The notes: generated by a model from the sequence alone, not told the origin. Positions 47,777-58,536 are shown, counted from the first letter of the stretch. The stretch: DNA of 64,000 nt from Bacillus albus (GCF_001884185.1 NZ_MAOE01000048.1:41886-105885), one strand, 5' to 3'. Numbers and translations are program-made.

Positions 47777-49524
47777 ACGCCTCCTTTCTCGACTAATGCT
47801 TCTAACTGCTGGCTCTCATACATTTCTTTATACCAACCGTTTTTTTCCATTAATTGCTCATGTGTACCTCGTTGCACAATTCGCCCATCATCCACAACAA
47901 GTATAAGATTGGCATGTTGAATTGCACTTAAACGATGAGCAGTAATAATCGTTGTTTTCCCTGCTCTTTCCCTCTTTAATGCGCTTAAAATCGTTTCTTC
48001 TGTTTTTGCATCTACTGCTGATAAACAATCATCCAAAATTAAAATTTCAGCATCTGTTAATAAGGCACGCGCAATAGAAATTCTCTGTTTTTGACCTCCA
48101 GATAACGAAACTCCTCTTTCTCCTACTACTGTTTCATACCCTTCTGAAAATTGGAGGATGTCATTATGAATACAAGCGATCTCTGCAGCACGGGTAATTT
48201 CATTATATGTAGCATCCGCCTTTCCAAAGGCAATATTTTCTCCAATACTCGCCGAAAATAAAAAATGATCTTGCGGCACATATGAAATGGCAGAACGAAC
48301 ACCGTAAAGTGTTACATCACGAATATCCCGCTCCCCAACTTTTAATTCACCATTAAAATGATCATACTCACGGATTAAACATTTTAATAACGTCGTTTTC
48401 CCCGCACCTGTACGGCCGACAACTCCTAGTGTTTCACCTTTCTTCAAATCAAAGTGAACATCTATTAGCTGCGACAATTCATTTTTCTTATATGAAAATG
48501 AATCAACCGCAAATGTCACATCACCGCTTGCTACTTTATGTACAGCATCTTCTCTATTTACGACATCTGATTTTTGAGAGAGTATTTTCTCTACACGATC
48601 ATACGAAGCACGCCCACGCTCCATAATATTAAACAACCATCCAAACGCTAACATTGGCCAAACGAGGGTACCTAAATACGTTGTAAATGTAACAAGATTA
48701 CCTACAGTTAATTCGCCTCTCACAACTAATACTGACCCGTAACATACTGCAATTAAAAAAGAAAATCCAACGATAAGTGAGATTGTCGGATCAAACAACG
48801 AATCAATACGTGCGACTAACATATTTTTATGTACAACATCTTCTGACTTTTTTCGGAATGCTTGTAAATCTTCTTGCTCTTGTCCAAGGGACCGGATTAC
48901 CTTCATCCCACTCATACTCTCTTGCACTTTATCATTGATTTCCGAAAACGATTGCTGCGCTTTATGAAACCTTTTATGTAATAACGTTCCATAATAGTTT
49001 GTCGAAATCGCTACAATCGGCATTGGAATTAAGCTTAACAATGTTAACTTCCAACTAATTGTAAAACCCATCGCTACGAGTACACATCCCCCAACTGCTA
49101 ATGAGTCAACCAGTGTTAAAACGCCCGATCCAGCAGTTTGTTGAATCGCCTGAATATCATTAGTCGCATGCGCCATCAAATCACCCGTACGACGTGATTG
49201 ATAAAAAGATGGACTCATCTTCGTAAAATGTTCGTATAAATTCTTCCGTAATTGACGAGCTAGTTTTAACGAAGATCCAAAAATCATAATACGCCATAAA
49301 TAACGTAATATGTACATAGTAATCCCTACAACTACTAACAGAATAACCCACTTCAACAAATTTTCAGATGTTAATGTTCCATTACTAATTTCATCTACTA
49401 CAATACCTAGTACTTTCGGGGCTACAAGTTCAAGAAGCGCGACACCAAATAACATAATAATTCCGATTATGTACGCTCGTTTTTCCTGTTTAAAAAACCA
49501 CGCTAAATTAATAAATACCTTCAT
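47773..49524 (-). CDS. ABC exporter half-transporter, degenerate-site subunit (BmrC/YheI-like)
   Basis: A 583-residue half-transporter: six helices, Walker A GRTGAGKTTLLKCL, intact signature LSGGQKQRISIARALL, but Walker B ILILDDCLSAVDAKTEE has Asp in place of the catalytic Glu, and the switch His is in TAHRLSA. That pattern is typical of the BmrC member of BmrCD. Preceded by no visible leader peptide gene; B. subtilis bmrCD is controlled by a BmrB attenuator, which I do not see here. ATG behind AGGAGGAG. Confidence 0.9.
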   Translation of the reverse strand: MKVFINLAWFFKQEKRAYIIGIIMLFGVALLELVAPKVLGIVVDEISNGTLTSENLLKWVILLVVVGITMYILRYLWRIMIFGSSLKLARQLRKNLYEHFTKMSPSFYQSRRTGDLMAHATNDIQAIQQTAGSGVLTLVDSLAVGGCVLVAMGFTISWKLTLLSLIPMPIVAISTNYYGTLLHKRFHKAQQSFSEINDKVQESMSGMKVIRSLGQEQEDLQAFRKKSEDVVHKNMLVARIDSLFDPTISLIVGFSFLIAVCYGSVLVVRGELTVGNLVTFTTYLGTLVWPMLAFGWLFNIMERGRASYDRVEKILSQKSDVVNREDAVHKVASGDVTFAVDSFSYKKNELSQLIDVHFDLKKGETLGVVGRTGAGKTTLLKCLIREYDHFNGELKVGERDIRDVTLYGVRSAISYVPQDHFLFSASIGENIAFGKADATYNEITRAAEIACIHNDILQFSEGYETVVGERGVSLSGGQKQRISIARALLTDAEILILDDCLSAVDAKTEETILSALKRERAGKTTIITAHRLSAIQHANLILVVDDGRIVQRGTHEQLMEKNGWYKEMYESQQLEALVEKGGV

Positions 49525-49615
49525 TCTTCTCCTCCTCCCTTAAAATGAGCGATGTTTTCAGTTTACCAAAGATACAGAATTTTTAAAAGTTTTAAACTCT
49601 ATAACTAACAAAAAG

Positions 49616-49642
49616 AAAAGACACTCTTAGCGAGTGTCTTTT
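49616..49642 (-). terminator. Terminator after yneF
   Basis: 11-bp stem (49616-49626, 49632-49642), A/T runs at both sides. Confidence 0.8.
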
Positions 49643-49647
49643 AGCGC

Positions 49648-49869
49648 TTATTTTGTTTGTTGCTTGCTCATTGCGCTCATCATTTGATTGATTTTCTTTT
49701 GGGAAGGTTTTTGTCCCATTTGCATCATCATCATTTTTAACATTTGTTCATTAATTGGTGGATTTTTTTCTAAGTAGTTCATCATGTATTTGCGGGCAAT
49801 GAAAAATCCTAACGCCACGCCTGCTACTAGTGCTACTACGCCCACTAGAATACCTAACCAAATTGGCAT
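49648..49869 (-). CDS. yneF: UPF0154 family protein YneF
   Basis: A 73-residue protein with an N-terminal transmembrane helix ([22 protein letters not shown]) and a cytoplasmic tail with [29 protein letters not shown], diagnostic of the YneF/UPF0154 family. Function unknown. It follows sirA, as in B. subtilis. ATG behind GGAGG. Confidence 0.92.
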   Translation of the reverse strand: MPIWLGILVGVVALVAGVALGFFIARKYMMNYLEKNPPINEQMLKMMMMQMGQKPSQKKINQMMSAMSKQQTK

Positions 49870-49947
49870 ATATTTTCCTCCTTCATGTTGTCTACCTTAC
49901 AGTGTACTAAAACCTTTTCAATAAGACAAGATACAATTCGACATTTT

Positions 49948-50388
49948 TTACACATATGTTCGTACTTGTTTTAGAGGATTCAGCCATCCGTACTTTGTAT
50001 TTTCATAATCCATAGCTAAAAATGTTAATTCACACTTCCTTAACACCTCAAAGAAAGTCGTTTCCATAGAGACATTTCCAGAGGTATTCATACGAATATA
50101 GTGTGGCTTCACCATTATTTCGCCGTATTCCGCTCCTGTATAAAGTGTATGTGTATGATGTGTTCGATCATATTTACCAAGAACGCGCAAAGCTTGTTCT
50201 AATTTATGATGAATTTTCATTACTTGTAATGGCATCGTTATATACATCATTTGTTTATATAACACTTTTCTCTCCGAAAGGGACCCAGATTCTGAAAATC
50301 GAGCAAATAAATCAAAAAACAAATATTCACGACCAAAGTAAGCCTTCGCAATATCCTCTTGAATTAAATACAATTCATACGTTTTCAT
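49948..50388 (-). CDS. sirA: Sporulation inhibitor of replication SirA
   Basis: A 146-residue protein matching SirA (YneE): N-terminal YELYLIQEDIAKAYFGREYLFFDLF, and C-terminal TTFFEVLRKCELTFLAMDYENTKYGWLNP, the most conserved part. SirA binds domain I of DnaA and blocks new replication rounds when sporulation begins under Spo0A. Position between tkt and yneF is the same as in B. subtilis. ATG at 50388 behind GGGAGGCG. I see no clear Spo0A box in the short upstream gap. Confidence 0.87.
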   Translation of the reverse strand: MKTYELYLIQEDIAKAYFGREYLFFDLFARFSESGSLSERKVLYKQMMYITMPLQVMKIHHKLEQALRVLGKYDRTHHTHTLYTGAEYGEIMVKPHYIRMNTSGNVSMETTFFEVLRKCELTFLAMDYENTKYGWLNPLKQVRTYV

Positions 50389-50504
50389 CTTTCGCCTCCC
50401 AATCTGGACAACCTTTTCTCTTCATTATATAGAAGAAATTTTGCAATGATTGTCTGACTGCGGAGAGATAAAAAACTTTTTCTGTCGAAAAAACTCATTT
50501 ACAT

Positions 50505-50537
50505 AGAAAAACCTCTCCATGCTGGAGAGATTTTTCT
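50505..50537 (-). terminator. tkt terminator
   Basis: 15-bp arms with one mismatch (50505-50519, 50523-50537) just past the tkt stop codon, A/T runs on both sides. Confidence 0.8.
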
Positions 50538-50544
50538 AAAATCA

Positions 50545-52545
50545 TTAAAGCATTTCTTTTACTTTACGAACAACGTTCTCTACAGTAAATCCATACTCTT
50601 CCATAATCTTCTCACCAGGAGCAGAAGCACCGAATGTATCGATACCTAACACATCTCCTTCAAGACCTACGTAACGGTGCCATCCGAATGTAGCACCCAT
50701 TTCGATTGCGAAACGTTTTGTTACTGCTTTTGGTAATACAGATTCTTTGTACTCAGCAGTTTGAGCTTCAAAGCGATCCATAGATGGCATGCTGACAACA
50801 GATGCGTCAACGCCGTCTGCTGCTAGAGCTTTTTGTGCTTCAACAGCTAGACTTACTTCAGATCCAGTTGCAAGTAAGATTACATCAGCTGTTTCTTTTT
50901 TGCTTGCAGAAACTACATATGCACCTTTGGCTACTTTTTCATACGTATCGTCTTTTGCACCTTCTAATGTTGGAAGGTCTTGACGAGTTAATACTAAAGC
51001 AGTTGGTTTGTTTGTAGATTCTAAAGCTAGTCTCCAAGCTGCAACAGATTCATTGCCATCAGCTGGACGAATAACAGATACATTTGGCATTGCACGTAGC
51101 GCTGCTAATTGCTCGATTGGTTCATGTGTTGGACCATCTTCACCAACAGCGATACTGTCGTGTGTGAATACATATGTTACTGGCAATTGCATTAATGCTG
51201 CAAGACGAATTGCTGGACGTAAGTAGTCAGAGAATACGAAGAACGTACCACCGTAAGTTTTTAAACCGCCATGTAGTGCAATACCGTTCATTGCTGCACC
51301 CATTGCGAACTCACGTACACCGTACCAAATATTTTTTCCGCTGTAATCATCTCTAGTAAAGTCTTTTTCGTTATTCATGTATGTTTTATTAGAACCAGCA
51401 AGGTCAGCAGATCCACCGAAGAATGATGGTACAGACTCTGCAATTGCATTAATTACAGCACCTGAAGAATTACGAGTTGCTGCTTTTGATCCTAATTCAT
51501 AAGTTGGTAAGTTTTGCTCCCAACCTTCTGGAAGAAGACCATTCATTGCCGCTTGGAATTCGTTTGCTAATTCTGGATATGCTTGTGCATATTCACCTAG
51601 CATCGTATTCCACTCTGCTTGCGCAGTTTCACCAACATCTTGTACTGTTTTACGGAAGTTGTCATATACTTCTTCTGCTACATGGAAATCTTGCTCAGCT
51701 GTCCAAGCATATGCTTCTTTCGTTAACTTTGTTTCTTCTACACCAAGTGGAGAACCATGTGAAGCTGATTTTCCTGATTTGTTTGGAGAACCGAAACCAA
51801 TTGTCGTTCTTACTTCAATTAGCGTTGGGCGTTTTTCGTCAGCTTTCGCGTCTTCGATTGCTTTCGCGATAGCTTCAATATCGTTTCCATCCTCAACACG
51901 GATTACTTGCCATCCGTATGCTTTGTAACGATCTTCTACGCTTTCAGAGAATGAACGATTTAAATCGCCATCTAATGAAATATCATTTGAATCGTAAAGC
52001 ACAACAAGACGACCTAATTGTAAATGAGCAGCTAATGAAGATGCTTCAGCAGAAACGCCTTCCATTAAATCTCCATCACCACAAATAGCGTATGTATAAT
52101 GATCTACTACATTATACGCATCACGGTTATATTTAGCAGCTAAATGTCTTTCAGCCATTGCCATACCTACAGCAGTTGCAATACCTTGTCCAAGTGGACC
52201 AGTAGTTGCATCTACACCAGCTGTATGACCGTACTCAGGATGTCCTGGAGTTTTGCTTCCCCATTGACGGAAGTTCTTTAAGTCATCCATTGTTACATCA
52301 TAACCAGATAGGTGAAGTAGGCTGTATAATAACATTGAACCATGACCTGCAGATAATACGAAACGATCACGGTTAAACCACGTTGGGTTATTTGGATTGT
52401 GTTTCATAAATTGAGTCCATAATGTATAAGCCATTGGTGCTGCACCCATTGGCATTCCTGGGTGACCAGAGTTTGCTTTTTCAATCGCATCGATGGATAA
52501 TGTGCGAATCGTGTTGATAGAAAGTTGTTCGATTGAATGTGACAT
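50545..52545 (-). CDS. tkt: Transketolase
   Basis: A 666-residue thiamine-diphosphate enzyme of the pentose phosphate pathway that transfers two-carbon ketol units. Motifs: [26 protein letters not shown] (N-terminal His), the ThDP motif [10 protein letters not shown]...N in the pyrophosphate domain, [20 protein letters not shown] in the pyrimidine domain, and a C-terminal [24 protein letters not shown] at 52545 follows GGGAAG. Typical length. In the same local order as in B. subtilis, except that the 5'-nucleotidase/phn block now separates it from ynzC. Confidence 0.96.
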   Translation of the reverse strand: MSHSIEQLSINTIRTLSIDAIEKANSGHPGMPMGAAPMAYTLWTQFMKHNPNNPTWFNRDRFVLSAGHGSMLLYSLLHLSGYDVTMDDLKNFRQWGSKTPGHPEYGHTAGVDATTGPLGQGIATAVGMAMAERHLAAKYNRDAYNVVDHYTYAICGDGDLMEGVSAEASSLAAHLQLGRLVVLYDSNDISLDGDLNRSFSESVEDRYKAYGWQVIRVEDGNDIEAIAKAIEDAKADEKRPTLIEVRTTIGFGSPNKSGKSASHGSPLGVEETKLTKEAYAWTAEQDFHVAEEVYDNFRKTVQDVGETAQAEWNTMLGEYAQAYPELANEFQAAMNGLLPEGWEQNLPTYELGSKAATRNSSGAVINAIAESVPSFFGGSADLAGSNKTYMNNEKDFTRDDYSGKNIWYGVREFAMGAAMNGIALHGGLKTYGGTFFVFSDYLRPAIRLAALMQLPVTYVFTHDSIAVGEDGPTHEPIEQLAALRAMPNVSVIRPADGNESVAAWRLALESTNKPTALVLTRQDLPTLEGAKDDTYEKVAKGAYVVSASKKETADVILLATGSEVSLAVEAQKALAADGVDASVVSMPSMDRFEAQTAEYKESVLPKAVTKRFAIEMGATFGWHRYVGLEGDVLGIDTFGASAPGEKIMEEYGFTVENVVRKVKEML

Positions 52546-52768
52546 GCTATTCTTCCCTTCGCTTATATTAGTAAACGTTTTATACATTTATATGATAGCT
52601 TCCCACGCAAGATTATACAACATGTATCGACAAATATGTTGATATTTTTTTGGTTTTTTATAAAAAAATCAATGATTTCAGGAATGTATGGGCATTCAAT
52701 ATGACATACTTTTTCATTGTTTTTATTTTAAAAAGAAAGGGAATTATCTGTATATTTATTCATCAATT

Positions 52769-53251
52769 TTAAATTCCATAATGCAAAATATATCCTTCCC
52801 CATTTTTCACTCTACGAAGCAAAAAAATAAACGACCGTAAGTCTTGGCATAATTTATCTCGATTAAATACGTATCTTTCATATTCTCCATCCGTATTATT
52901 ATCATTTTCCCATTGAAACTGTCCTGTCAATTCGATTATTTCTGGCGCTAAAGAAAACATGCTAACGAGCGAACAAAATAACTGTTCTGCTATCACTGCC
53001 CCTCGCTGTTCTATTTTTGTAATACCATAATAATGAATTCCAAATCCTTCTGCTCTTTTCGCTGGATAATAGGTCGGAATCCAATGAATGAAATCTAATA
53101 GATATACGATTAGCTCATCACTTAATACAACACACTCATCTATCGTTGCCTCTTCTTTATATAACAAACAAAGTTCAATCCAATCTATACCTTTAAAATC
53201 TAATCCTTTTTTTTCATTTGAAACAAATACAAAATCATGTTGTAAAGCCAA
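52769..53251 (-). CDS. Hypothetical protein
   Basis: A 160-residue protein with no recognised family. It is rich in aromatic and acidic residues (LLDFIHWIPTYYPAKRAEGFG, GQFQWENDNNTDGEYERYVF) and has no signal peptide. TTG start at 53251 follows GGGGGG. Resembles the small uncharacterised proteins common in B. cereus accessory regions. It follows the phn operon terminator, so it is a separate transcription unit. Confidence 0.68.
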   Translation of the reverse strand: MALQHDFVFVSNEKKGLDFKGIDWIELCLLYKEEATIDECVVLSDELIVYLLDFIHWIPTYYPAKRAEGFGIHYYGITKIEQRGAVIAEQLFCSLVSMFSLAPEIIELTGQFQWENDNNTDGEYERYVFNRDKLCQDLRSFIFLLRRVKNGEGYILHYGI

Positions 53252-53309
53252 AATATCCCCCCTGTTTTTCCATAATGTCTACATTCATTATTCTTAATTA
53301 TATAAAAAA

Positions 53310-53330
53310 AAGCACCTTTTGTAGGTGCTT
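53310..53330 (-). terminator. phn operon terminator
   Basis: 8-bp stem (AAGCACCT/AGGTGCTT, loop TTTGT) followed on the minus strand by TTTTTTTATA, 11 bases past the second phnE stop. Confidence 0.8.
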
Positions 53331-53340
53331 CTAAAATAAC

Positions 53341-54144
53341 TTATACGATTTTCTTTCGTATCGAACTTGAAATATAATCAATGATAATTACCATTAAAAT
53401 GATACCCAATAAAATAATTCCCACACGAGACCAATTGCGTGAACTCAGTGCAAAAATGAGAGGCGTACCAATCCCCCCTGCTCCAATAACACCTAAAATA
53501 GCAGCGGATCGTACATTAATTTCGAACCTGTATAACGTATACGATAGAAAATCGGGTAATACTTGCGGTAATACTGCATACCAAAGTATTTGAAAGCGAT
53601 TCGCGCCTGTTGCTATTAACGCTTCCGTCGGTCCCTTGTCTATATTTTCAATTCCTTCTGAATATAGTTTTCCTAACATCCCAATAGAGTGTAACCCTAA
53701 AGCTAGAACTCCGGCAAAAGAGCCTGGTCCAACAGCTTTTATAAATAAAAGAGCCATAACTAATTCAGGGAATGTACGAACAAAACTAAGTACAAATTTT
53801 CCAGTTCCTGAAGTTAATCTCCCACTGCTTATATTCGTTGCTGCCCAAAAAGCGAATGGAACAGATAAAAAGGCAGAAATAAATGTACCTAATATCGCAA
53901 TTGCCAACGTATCAATTAAACCATGTACTAAATCTTCACCATCTGGCAAAGATACATACGACCAATCCGGATTCAATACACCTGTCATAATTGCTTTTGT
54001 AATTTCTCCCGCCGTATCTTTGATTCCTTCTAACGGTACTCCTGAAAAAGCCCATACATATACAAATGTAAGTGCTATAAAAATAATCCAGCGATACATA
54101 CTCGGTTTCTTCGGTTTTGGTACGATTAACGTCGTTTTACTCAT
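53341..54144 (-). CDS. phnE: Phosphonate ABC transporter permease PhnE (second copy)
   Basis: A 267-residue permease with six predicted helices and the binding-protein-dependent permease loop EALIATGANRFQILWYAVLPQVLPDF. Its ATG overlaps the stop of the first phnE (TAATG). Two diverged PhnE-type permeases plus one ATPase and one binding protein form a PhnCDEE importer. No C-P lyase genes are present in the window. Confidence 0.9.
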   Translation of the reverse strand: MSKTTLIVPKPKKPSMYRWIIFIALTFVYVWAFSGVPLEGIKDTAGEITKAIMTGVLNPDWSYVSLPDGEDLVHGLIDTLAIAILGTFISAFLSVPFAFWAATNISSGRLTSGTGKFVLSFVRTFPELVMALLFIKAVGPGSFAGVLALGLHSIGMLGKLYSEGIENIDKGPTEALIATGANRFQILWYAVLPQVLPDFLSYTLYRFEINVRSAAILGVIGAGGIGTPLIFALSSRNWSRVGIILLGIILMVIIIDYISSSIRKKIV

Positions 54145-54938
54145 TATAATTTCTCCCGCAACAATGTACTTACATAATCAATTAACAATACAACAACAAG
54201 AGTATAGATAATAATAGAGGCAGTTTGTTCATATTGTAAAAATCCAAGTGTACGATCATAATATAGTCCAATACCGCCAGCCCCTACTAAACCTAAAACA
54301 GCTGCTGCACGTACGTTCACCTCAAATGTATAAAGAACATAGGAGACAAAATGTGCTTTCACTTGCGGAATTACCCCATACATAATCCATTGTACTTTAT
54401 TTGCTCCTACTGCTGTCATCGCTTCTAATGGACCTGGATCAATTGATTCAATTGACTCGTACAATAATTTTGCCACAAGCCCAATTGAGAAAAAAGTAAG
54501 AGCAAAAATACCCGGAAGTGGTCCTATTCCAAAAATAGCTACGAAAATTGCCGCTAATAATAAATCTGGTATCGTTCGGATAAAATTTAAAACCAATCGA
54601 GCTGGACCGTACAAGAATGTACTAGTAAACACATTACTTGCCGCAAATAGTGCCAGTGGAATAGCTAAAATCGCTCCTAAAGTTGTCCCAATAATCGCCA
54701 TACGTATTGTATCTAACATCGCTGTTGTAATAACTTGAAAATAACTCCAATCTGGCGGCACCATCTCTTTTAATAAATCCATCATATTAGGAAAACCAAT
54801 TACTAGTTTTGAAAATGATACGTCGACCTGTACACTACTTCCCCACAACAGTAAAATGACTAGAAGAAACGTTAACATATGTTTCAACTTACTCGGCGGC
54901 TTCGGTATCGATTTCGAATATATCGTTACGTCACTCAT
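54144..54938 (-). CDS. phnE: Phosphonate ABC transporter permease PhnE (first copy)
   Basis: A 264-residue permease with the coupling loop [26 protein letters not shown] and six helices, paralogous to the neighbouring phnE. The ATG overlaps phnC by 4 bases (ATGA). The two PhnE proteins probably pair as a heterodimer in the membrane. Confidence 0.9.
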   Translation of the reverse strand: MSDVTIYSKSIPKPPSKLKHMLTFLLVILLLWGSSVQVDVSFSKLVIGFPNMMDLLKEMVPPDWSYFQVITTAMLDTIRMAIIGTTLGAILAIPLALFAASNVFTSTFLYGPARLVLNFIRTIPDLLLAAIFVAIFGIGPLPGIFALTFFSIGLVAKLLYESIESIDPGPLEAMTAVGANKVQWIMYGVIPQVKAHFVSYVLYTFEVNVRAAAVLGLVGAGGIGLYYDRTLGFLQYEQTASIIIYTLVVVLLIDYVSTLLREKL

Positions 54939-55708
54939 TTAACTGCCACCTCTAACAATTCACTTTTCTGTGCTACGTCTCCATAAATTTCAGCAAATTT
55001 TTCATCCGTTGCCTCTTCTACTGAACCATCAAAAACAATTTCTCCTGCATGTAATCCAATAATGCGTGTCGCATATTGCCTAGCTAAATCAATAGAATGC
55101 AAGTTTACAATTGTTGTAATTCCAAAATCTTCATTGATTTTTTTCAAATCATCTAATACTTGCTTTGTTGTTAGCGGATCTAACGATGCAACAGGTTCAT
55201 CTGCCAATATGATTTTTGCTTCTTGCGCTAATGCTCTAGCAATCGATACCCGTTGCTGTTGTCCTCCTGATAATTCATCAGCTCTCGCATATGCTTTTTC
55301 TAAAATATTCACCCTTTTTAACGATTGAAAAGCAAGCTCCAAATCTTCTTTTGGAAATAGACCTAACGTTGTACGCAGTGTTGAATGATACCCAACACGG
55401 CCAGCTAATACATTTTTCAATACCGTTGATCGCTTTACAAGGTTAAAACTTTGAAAAATCATACCAATATCTCGGCGCATGCGTCGTAAGCCTTTTCCTT
55501 TCGCTGCAGTAATAGACTCCCCTTCAATCATAATTTCGCCTTCTGTAATCTCATGAAGTCGATTTACCAATCTGAGAAGTGTAGACTTTCCAGCCCCTGA
55601 CAGCCCTACCATTACAACAAATTCACCTTTTTGAATGTTCAAATTTATATTATTTAATCCTTTTGTACCATTCGGATACACTTTGGAGACATTTCGAAAC
55701 GATATCAC
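54935..55708 (-). CDS. phnC: Phosphonate ABC transporter ATP-binding protein PhnC
   Basis: A 257-residue ATPase: Walker [18 protein letters not shown], signature [19 protein letters not shown], Walker [14 protein letters not shown], and [27 protein letters not shown], diagnostic of PhnC. GTG start at 55708. Together with phnD and two phnE genes it imports phosphonates or a related phosphorus oxyanion such as phosphite. Confidence 0.92.
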   Translation of the reverse strand: MISFRNVSKVYPNGTKGLNNINLNIQKGEFVVMVGLSGAGKSTLLRLVNRLHEITEGEIMIEGESITAAKGKGLRRMRRDIGMIFQSFNLVKRSTVLKNVLAGRVGYHSTLRTTLGLFPKEDLELAFQSLKRVNILEKAYARADELSGGQQQRVSIARALAQEAKIILADEPVASLDPLTTKQVLDDLKKINEDFGITTIVNLHSIDLARQYATRIIGLHAGEIVFDGSVEEATDEKFAEIYGDVAQKSELLEVAVK

Positions 55709-55791
55709 ACATCTTACCTACCTTCTATGTATTCGAAACGGCAAACTAACTGAAAACATATCATTCCAGTTAGCTACCATTTCCATATGTA

Positions 55792-56730
55792 TTATTGCGT
55801 TTTTACTTTCTTTCCATATTCACGAACGATATCAAATTTCCTATCATCAGATTTAACATATCCTTCATGTGAATATACTTCTTTTATGATTTTGTGACCT
55901 TCCTCATTCTTTCCTATTTCAATGAAAGCGTCCTGTAATTTCTTACTCCACTCTGCATCTAAATCAGAACGTACTGAAATCGTATCGTTCGGAATCTTCT
56001 CTGTAAATTTCACTATTTTTGTTTGATCGAATATATTCGGATAATCTTTTTTTACAATATTACGAGCATCTTGGAATACAACAGCTGCATCTACATCACC
56101 ATTTAAAAGAGCAATAAGCGACTGATCGTGACCTTTTAATGTAACAGGTTTCACATCCTTTAGCGGATCAATTCCCTCTTTTAACAATACAGCCGCAGGC
56201 CATACATATCCCGCTGATGACGTTACATCTTGATAACCAATTTTTTTACCTTTTAAATCTTTTACACTATTAATGTTTGAATCTTTCTTAACTACAAACT
56301 CAGATTTATAAAAGTCTACTAAATCCTTTGTAGGTGCTCCTGTTTCATCATCTACTCCAAAACGTTGCGCTTGTAAAATTACGTTTGCAGCCTTTTTCTC
56401 ATGTGCTAGCACATACGCTGTTGGAGGTAAAAAACCTACATCTACTTGCTTAGATGCCATCGCTTCTACAATTGTATTGTAATTCGTTGAAATACTAACT
56501 TTTACCGGTATATTTAATTTATCACTTAATAGCTTCTCAAGTGGTTTTGCCTTCGCCTCTAACGTATCTGCATTTTGAGAAGGAACAAATTGAACATTTA
56601 AAGTCTTTGGTACATAACCTTTTTTCGTATCTTCATTTTTACTTGCACTTGATTCCTTCGTTCCACAACCACTTAATAATCCCGCCGCTAGTACAACTGT
56701 CGTACTCATTGCAAAAACTTTTTTAAACAT
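55792..56730 (-). CDS. phnD: Phosphonate-binding lipoprotein PhnD
   Basis: A 312-residue lipoprotein (signal MFKKVFAMSTTVVLAAGLLSGC, Cys at residue 22) with the PhnD/SsuA fold: TLNVQFVPSQNADTLEAKAKPLEKLL, VDVGFLPPTAYVLAHEK, GKKIGYQDVTSSAGYVWPAAVLL. It captures ligand outside the membrane for PhnC/E. It is separated from phnC by 83 bp with no terminator seen. ATG behind GGGGGCG. A three-repeat Pho box lies in the divergent region upstream. Confidence 0.92.
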   Translation of the reverse strand: MFKKVFAMSTTVVLAAGLLSGCGTKESSASKNEDTKKGYVPKTLNVQFVPSQNADTLEAKAKPLEKLLSDKLNIPVKVSISTNYNTIVEAMASKQVDVGFLPPTAYVLAHEKKAANVILQAQRFGVDDETGAPTKDLVDFYKSEFVVKKDSNINSVKDLKGKKIGYQDVTSSAGYVWPAAVLLKEGIDPLKDVKPVTLKGHDQSLIALLNGDVDAAVVFQDARNIVKKDYPNIFDQTKIVKFTEKIPNDTISVRSDLDAEWSKKLQDAFIEIGKNEEGHKIIKEVYSHEGYVKSDDRKFDIVREYGKKVKTQ

Positions 56731-56814
56731 ATTAACGCCCCCATTTCTATTGTTATAAATTACCTTTCGTAAACATGAAGAAATATATCACACATTTTTA
56801 TTAATAATTGCTTA

Positions 56815-56842
56815 TTTACAGAATCTTTACACATTCTATACA
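56815..56842. promoter_or_regulatory. Pho box (PhoP-binding direct repeats)
   Basis: Three hexamers TTTACA (56815), TTTACA (56826) and TATACA (56837) in exact 11-bp register with 5-base spacers match the PhoP consensus TT(A/T/C)ACA with 4-6 base spacing in Bacillus. It lies between phnD and the 5'-nucleotidase gene, suggesting induction of one or both by phosphate starvation. A TATATT -10 candidate for the rightward gene lies at 56864-56869. Confidence 0.75.
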
Positions 56843-56913
56843 CTCTCACTAAAATTCTCTTCATATATTTGATATGCTTAACTAGTAGATAATAATAGAA
56901 AAGGTGAATGATA

Positions 56914-58497
56914 TTGAATCAAAATCAAATTGTAACTTTAAACATCTTATTAACAAGTGATATACATGGTACTGTTTATCCAATTCACTACCAAGATAAC
57001 TCAAAAGCTGAAATTGGTTTAGCTAAAATTTCTACTCTTATAAAAAAAGAACGTTCCAAAAATAGAAACGTTCTTTTAATTGATAACGGTGACTTCATAC
57101 AAGGAACACCATTCACTTATCATTACGCTACTTATGAAAAAGATAAGAAAAATCCAATGTCTTTATTGGCGAACTATTTACGTTATGATGCTGCAGTGAT
57201 TGGAAATCATGAATTTAATTACGGAATTGATGTCTTAAATAATGCTATTTCTACTGCAAACTTCCCGTATTTATCAGCAAATATTTTAGATAAAAACAGT
57301 AAAAAACCTTATTTCGGGAAACCATATGTAATAAAACATATTGAATCAAATATAAAAATTGCTACTTTAGGGGTAACAACGCATTATATTCCAAATTGGG
57401 AACAACCCCATCACATTAAAGACTTACAATTTGAAGATGCATTAGAAACAACACAAAATTGGGTTTCTTACATTCGTGAACACGAGAAACCAGATTTACT
57501 AGTCGTAGCGTATCATGGGGGATTTGAACGGGATTTACAAACCGGAGTACCGACTGAAGTTTTAACAGGTGAAAACCAAGGGTATGCTATGTGTCATGAA
57601 ATTGAGGGCATAGATATTTTATTAACAGGCCATCAGCACCGAGAAATTGCTCAAACAGTGGGTAATGGTGTAACAATTTTACAGACTGGATGTAATGGAC
57701 ATTCAGTTGGAAAAGTAACTGTAACATTTGAAAAAATGAAACAAGAGTGGGTAAAAAAAGAGAGTTATTCAGAACTATTGACTGTGCAAGAAGTCGAGGC
57801 AGATCCAGATGTTCTGTATTTGGTAGCCGATTATGAAGAGAAAACACAAAAATGGCTTGATCAACCTATTGGAACCATCCACGGTGACATGCAAATTTCA
57901 GATGCTATGCAAACTCGTTTGCAAGACCATCCTTTTATTGAATTCATAAACAAAATACAGATGGATATAGCTAATGTTTCTATTTCTTGTACAAGCTTAT
58001 TCCATAATACATCTCCAGGTTTCCCGAAATATGTAACAATGCGTGACATCGTTTCTAATTATATTTATCCAAATACATTAAAAGTAATTAGAATAACTGG
58101 AGCAGATATAAAAGATGCCCTTGAACTCTCTGCTTCTTATTTCACATTACATACAGATGGAGATATTATCGTAAACCCTACCTTCATAGAACCAAAGCCG
58201 CAACACTATAATTACGATATGTGGGAAGGGATTTCGTACGTATTAAACATTTCCAAACCTATTGGCGAGAGAGTAGAATCTTTACAATGCAAAGGCATCC
58301 CCCTTAATATGGATGAAGAATATGACGTCGTTATGAATAATTATCGCGCTAGCGGCGGAGGAAACTTCTTTATGTTCCAAAATAAGCCCGTAATAAAAGA
58401 CATACCAACAGATATGTCTGAACTGATCGCTAATTATATTTTGAAACACAAAAAGATAGAGGCAACAGTTAATAACAACTGGAAAGTTATTAAATAA
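56914..58497 (+). CDS. Bifunctional metallophosphatase/5'-nucleotidase
   Basis: A 527-residue two-domain enzyme. The N-terminal calcineurin-like metallophosphatase domain (about residues 10-260) has the metal motifs SDIHG, DNGDFIQG, GNHEFNYG and LTGHQHRE; the C-terminal 5'-nucleotidase domain (from about 330) has SGGGNFFMFQ, a typical substrate-pocket segment, and IRITGADIKDALELS. It has no signal peptide, so it is likely intracellular, unlike the exported 5'-nucleotidases. The TTG at 56914 follows AAGGTG with 7-base spacing; an ATG two codons upstream overlaps the site. Probable phosphate scavenging from nucleotides. Confidence 0.88.
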   Translation: MNQNQIVTLNILLTSDIHGTVYPIHYQDNSKAEIGLAKISTLIKKERSKNRNVLLIDNGDFIQGTPFTYHYATYEKDKKNPMSLLANYLRYDAAVIGNHEFNYGIDVLNNAISTANFPYLSANILDKNSKKPYFGKPYVIKHIESNIKIATLGVTTHYIPNWEQPHHIKDLQFEDALETTQNWVSYIREHEKPDLLVVAYHGGFERDLQTGVPTEVLTGENQGYAMCHEIEGIDILLTGHQHREIAQTVGNGVTILQTGCNGHSVGKVTVTFEKMKQEWVKKESYSELLTVQEVEADPDVLYLVADYEEKTQKWLDQPIGTIHGDMQISDAMQTRLQDHPFIEFINKIQMDIANVSISCTSLFHNTSPGFPKYVTMRDIVSNYIYPNTLKVIRITGADIKDALELSASYFTLHTDGDIIVNPTFIEPKPQHYNYDMWEGISYVLNISKPIGERVESLQCKGIPLNMDEEYDVVMNNYRASGGGNFFMFQNKPVIKDIPTDMSELIANYILKHKKIEATVNNNWKVIK

Positions 58498-58513
58498 AGA
58501 ATGTAATAAATAA

Positions 58514-58536
58514 AAAAGATGGGCTTCGCCCATCTT

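Noticed and set aside
53341-56730. Complete phosphonate degradation locus
   Set aside because: Only transporter genes are present; no C-P lyase, phosphonatase or phosphite dehydrogenase genes are in the window.
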